A stretch of 64,000 nucleotides of DNA from Deroplatys truncata (Eukaryota > Arthropoda > Insecta > Mantodea > Mantidae). The stretch spans positions 10,601,501 to 10,665,500 of the forward strand of contig CM060990.1 of assembly GCA_030765065.1 (NCBI GenBank). Direction: 5' to 3'. The notes beneath the pieces were generated by a model. The model did not search any database. It was not told the origin of the DNA and saw only the letters and a program-made list of their open reading frames with translations. How positions within the stretch are numbered: position 1 is the first letter of the stretch; each line of letters begins with the position of its first letter. This document shows positions 60,580-64,000 of this stretch, piece by piece. The position numbers and the translations under genes were made by a program.

Positions 60580-60975
60580 TTTGTCCTCTCTAGAAGGATG
60601 GCTTCGCGGTAATGTGGGAGGTCCCGGGTTCCGACCGTCCAATCTCGCCTTGCGCTTTTCGTCGTTTTACCTGGTTTCTCATCTAACTCGACTTACTTTC
60701 CACCATTTCCCTTTCATTCTGCTTGCTTCTCTTGTTACTTCTAGGTTTTATGGCGTATGGAAGTGCCGGACAGATGAGAGTATTTCTCGTGAACACTAGA
60801 GAGCCGCTTGGTTGACAGGCCGTTCATCGCCCTTTCTGGACAGCTCCAGTAGTGGGACGTGTCTTCGAGACAGGAATTGTTAGGGATTTCCGTGCGTCTC
60901 TGTGGCTTGTATGTCGACGATCTGTAGCCTCCTGTGGTTTCTTCATTTCATCCCTTCCATCTGGGGGGGGGTAGT
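60580..60975 (+). mobile_element. tRNA-derived SINE
   Basis: Plus-strand B-box region 'ggtcccgggttccgacc' at ~60628 follows 'gaaggatggcttcgcggtaa', an A-box-like head. The body includes 'ggtttctcatctaactcgac' and ends before a run of nine G at ~60964. Confidence 0.6.
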
Positions 60976-62100
60976 AGTCGCAATAGATCACACGTAGGTC
61001 GCAGTGGAATGAAAAATATTGCATACTGATTATATGCATATGTCATTAATCTTTGCGAGCTATTTTGTGCCATTTGCATGCATAGTATCGTGCTGATTTA
61101 TCCAGTACCCTAGAGTGTTTGCCCTTTCTAATATTGGGAGAACCACCTCATTATTTTATGTTCACACCAAACCCTTGATGAGCCGGTGTCCGAACTGAAG
61201 TAGTTATTAACCCATGGACAAACACCAGTTCTACGTGATAAAGGAAAGTACAGAAGTAAGAAGAACTTTAACTTGTAAATGTGGTTTTCCATCATGGCGG
61301 CTGGCAACGGAGGACTTTAGGGCGGCGCCCTATCCATAAATAAACGCCCCGGAAATAAGAAATAAAAACAGGAAAGGAATCAGATATCATTGCAGTATTA
61401 ATTTCTGCACTCCCCGATTTAGTTTTACAGATTTTGTTTTGTTTGAAATGCTTTTGCAACGCTTATACAGTGAGTAGCGCGAATGTTTTCATTACGGAGT
61501 GTATTTAGGACTACACCAAATCCGTCCTGGAATCCTTGCTTTTGTAGATACTGGCAGAGTTGAGGCGTGCGGAGGGGAAAGCTTCGAATGATGGTGAGGG
61601 GTGCAGAGAGGTTATAACAGCTTGGTGGAGTTTAAGTTTCGTCCCATTTTGGGTCTTGTACGGTTGTTTACAATTATGTGGGAGAAACTTTGAAGCACGT
61701 AAGTAGCTCCTACATTCTTCTTTTAACTTTACTAAATATCAACTGTTTTAGACTCATAATACAGCTTCGCATATTTCCCTGCGCTTCCTACATAAGTAGA
61801 ATTCACAGTGCTGAAAAAGTTCAGTGGAAGACATCTTCGGTGCTTCTTTTTTATGACTACAAGCAGCTCATTTATAGAATTCAGTTTTGGGTCTACTGTA
61901 AAAACCAGTCTTTAATGTACTCGTATGTACCACACCATAATCCTGAAGGCATCGCGATAAAGACCTGAATCCTCAGAATTTAATTATTTCAGATAAAAGA
62001 AAAGCAGTAAATTATATGGTTTCCCCGCCAACTTAATTATTAAACGTTTCATTTACATCTAAGGTTGACGTAGGTACAATTTATGAATCAACGCTATGAA
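60976..62100. other. No supported gene
   Basis: Anonymous sequence. At ~61292 'catcatggcggctggc' contains a YY1-like CATGGCGGC word in a small GC-rich patch (61290-61350), but no promoter elements are placed around it. Confidence 0.4.
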
Positions 62101-62101
62101 C

Positions 62102-62590
62102 GTATGACCAGGGAACGGAGGGGAGTCTTCGCATCTCGACCCAATGCGGATCTTTTGTGCTCACCTCCTCCAGGAGGAACGGATGAGGTAAGGAACCACA
62201 AGAGGCTATAGGCCAGCCGACAGAGACGCGCAGAGGTCCTTGATGATTTCAAGCTAGAAGACCCGATCACACCGGTGGGCTACTCAGAGAAGGCTTCCCT
62301 CTGGCAGGGCAGAGAAGAACTTTCCAACGAGCAAGCACCCGCGTCATCGGTCCGATACCATCTGACACTGCACAGCCCCTAAGCCTACCTGAAACATGAA
62401 AGAGGAAGCGAAATTATAGGAAATTAGCGAAAGAAAATTCGTAGTAGAACAGAAGCCAACCGAATATTATCCTAGCTAATCAGGGAAAAGCACGAAAAAC
62501 GCATGGTCACAGTGGGCGTCCTCAAGAATCTAACCCAGGACCTCCCCAATGCGAGCCTCGCACGCTACCGCGGAGCAATCTTGGAGATAT
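62102..62590 (-). mobile_element. ~490-bp tRNA-derived SINE (minus)
   Basis: Full-length copy. The minus-strand head at ~62535-62590 holds 'gtagcgtgcgaggctcgcat' and a degenerate B box; the tail end is at 'ggtcata' (62103-62109). The body matches 27676-28037 and 63485-64000. Confidence 0.75.
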
Positions 62591-62764
62591 CATAGTTAAA
62601 TAAAAATCCAGAATGCTTATTTATCTATTTGACTACCTCTACTCAAAACCCTGGAAGCCTGTCTTATGACTAGCGTAATCATTTTAAAAGTCAATGCCTA
62701 AGCCTTAAAATTTTATATTAATACTAACTAAACACTTTAAACCTGCCTATAAATTGTCAACTTT

Positions 62765-63375
62765 ACCAAAATAGATTTACTGATTTCTGGGTAATATCGT
62801 GATGTTTAATATGCCTAGATGCTTCTGGTTTTGCATTGATTAGGAAAACAGATTTAGTGATTTCTGGGTTAAATCCTGAAATATAAATATACCTAAATAG
62901 TCTGATACTGCCAAAACAGATTTAGTGATTCCTGGGTTAAGTCGTGAAGTTTAATATGCCTAATTCCTTCTGGTTTTGCATTGATTACCAAAGCAGATGT
63001 GGTGATTTCTAGGTTAAATCCCGAAGTTTAGTTCGCCTAATTCCTTCTGGTTTTGCATTGATTACCAAAACAGATGTGGTGATTTATGGGTTAATTCGTA
63101 AAGTTTAATATACTTAATTGGTTCTGGTTTTGCATTGATTGTCAAAACAGATTTAGTGATTTCTGGGTTAAATCCTGAAGTTTAATACGCCTAATTCCTT
63201 CTGGTTTTGCAAAATACATTAAGTGATTTCTGAGTTAAGCCATGAAGTTTAAAATGCCTAATTCTTTCTGGTTTTGCACTAATTGCCAAAACAGATTTAG
63301 TGATTTCTGCGTTAAATCCTGAAGTTTAATACGCCTAATTCCTTCTAGTTTCCAATGTATACCAAAATCGCTACT
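62765..63375 (+). repeat. Tandem repeat, ~78-bp units, about 8 copies
   Basis: Units with 'aacagatttagtgatttctg', 'ggttaaatcctgaagtttaa' and 'ttccttctggttttgcattg'. One unit is shortened. The array lies between two inverted SINE copies. Confidence 0.9.
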
Positions 63376-63484
63376 GAGTCTACAATATGCTAAATTGTAA
63401 TTTTCAATTATACCACGAAGAAGAATTGAGCTGAAAAATTCAACTCCGTTTATGTTTAATTGCGTACTTTTAGACTTTCAACTA

Positions 63485-64000
63485 CCCAGCGAAATGGCTT
63501 CGAGATAACGTGCGGGCTCACATTGGCTAAATGCTGGATTAGATTTCTGGAGCCGGCCTTTCTGACCATTGGTTTTACATGTTTTTCCTTGATTAGCTAG
63601 GCAAACGCTGGAGTGGTTTATCTTCTGCTACGAATTTCCGTTCCCTAATTTGCTATAATTTCGCTTCCGCCTTCATGCTTCACGCAGGCTTAGGGACTGT
63701 GTAATGTCGGTCGCTTTCGAAACGATGGCACAGATGCTTGCTCGTTGGAATGTTCTTCTCTGGGCCGCCTCGCTTCAATCGAGTTCAACCGGTTCCGCCA
63801 GAAAACCCTTCTCTGAGCAACAGGTATGACCGAGTCATCAAGCTTGGAATCGTTGGATACATCTACGCGACTCTTTCGGCCGACCTACCTGCGGCCCATA
63901 CCCTTCTGCGGTTCTTTCACCTCGTCCGTTCCTCCTGGGAGTGGTAGGTATAAAATACCCTGCTTGGGTCGAGGTGCTAGGAGTCGCTTCTCTGGTCATA
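63485..64000 (+). mobile_element. ~490-bp tRNA-derived SINE (plus), reaching window end
   Basis: Plus-strand copy of the same SINE as 62102-62590, in inverted orientation to it. It runs from 'aaatggcttcgagataacg' to 'ctctggtcata' at the last base, which is the family's tail end, so it is close to complete. Confidence 0.75.

Noticed and set aside
61288..61352. YY1-type promoter or first exon (CATGGCGGC)
   Set aside because: Single motif, no TATA, initiator or splice donor in good position; the frame closes after 8 codons.

Overview
The window looks like repeat-dense, intron- or intergenic-type DNA from a large animal genome, most likely an insect. Evidence: tRNA-derived SINEs, CR1/Jockey-, R1- and L1/Tx1-like LINE remnants, a Tc1 transposon, an LTR element primed by a lysine tRNA, TCAGT-type initiators, and one spliced immunoglobulin-domain exon. 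An orthopteran or other polyneopteran is my guess from the style of the SINEs; that is inference. There are no prokaryotic genes and no certain tRNA genes. All coordinates and counts were read by eye.

Layout. 1-5.3 kb: a decayed LINE (minus strand) and old copies of a ~680-bp repeat. 5.28-9.68 kb: a young, non-autonomous LTR retrotransposon on the minus strand with ~1-kb LTRs, a 4-bp target duplication, a lysine-tRNA primer binding site and a coiled-coil gag-like ORF. 10.6-13.5 kb: a core promoter (TATA plus TCAGT) directly in front of a ~2.1-kb minisatellite and a polyA signal. 13.9-19.5 kb: SINEs and tandem copies of the ~680-bp repeat. 19.55-20.80 kb: a nearly complete but dead Tc1 element. 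21.73 kb: the only host coding exon I can support, an Ig I-set half-domain with good splice sites. 24-30.5 kb: AT-rich DNA, SINEs, a CR1/Jockey fragment and a minisatellite.

The main object lies at 30510-49521: a 19.0-kb Polinton/Maverick-type element that is almost a perfect palindrome. Two ~9.2-kb arms flank a ~570-bp GC-rich, hairpin-rich spacer. It has termini starting AG and a 6-bp target duplication (CTTGGT), as known for Polintons, and sits inside a unit of the 85/94-bp minisatellite. Each arm carries one outward-facing family B DNA polymerase pseudogene with two TATA promoters, a ~9-unit tandem array derived from a host SINE, an 'acgtaac' array and a subterminal repeat field. Integrase, ATPase, protease and capsid genes are absent. 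Both polymerase copies share a deletion that removes catalytic motif A, and each has its own private nonsense codon, so the order of events can be read.

49.6-64 kb: a Tigger/pogo-like fragment, 2.8 kb of ACT-type trinucleotide repeat, an R1-like LINE followed by a ~71-bp tandem array, a possible hAT-like non-autonomous transposon with an 8-bp target duplication, and two inverted copies of a ~490-bp SINE flanking a 78-bp tandem array.
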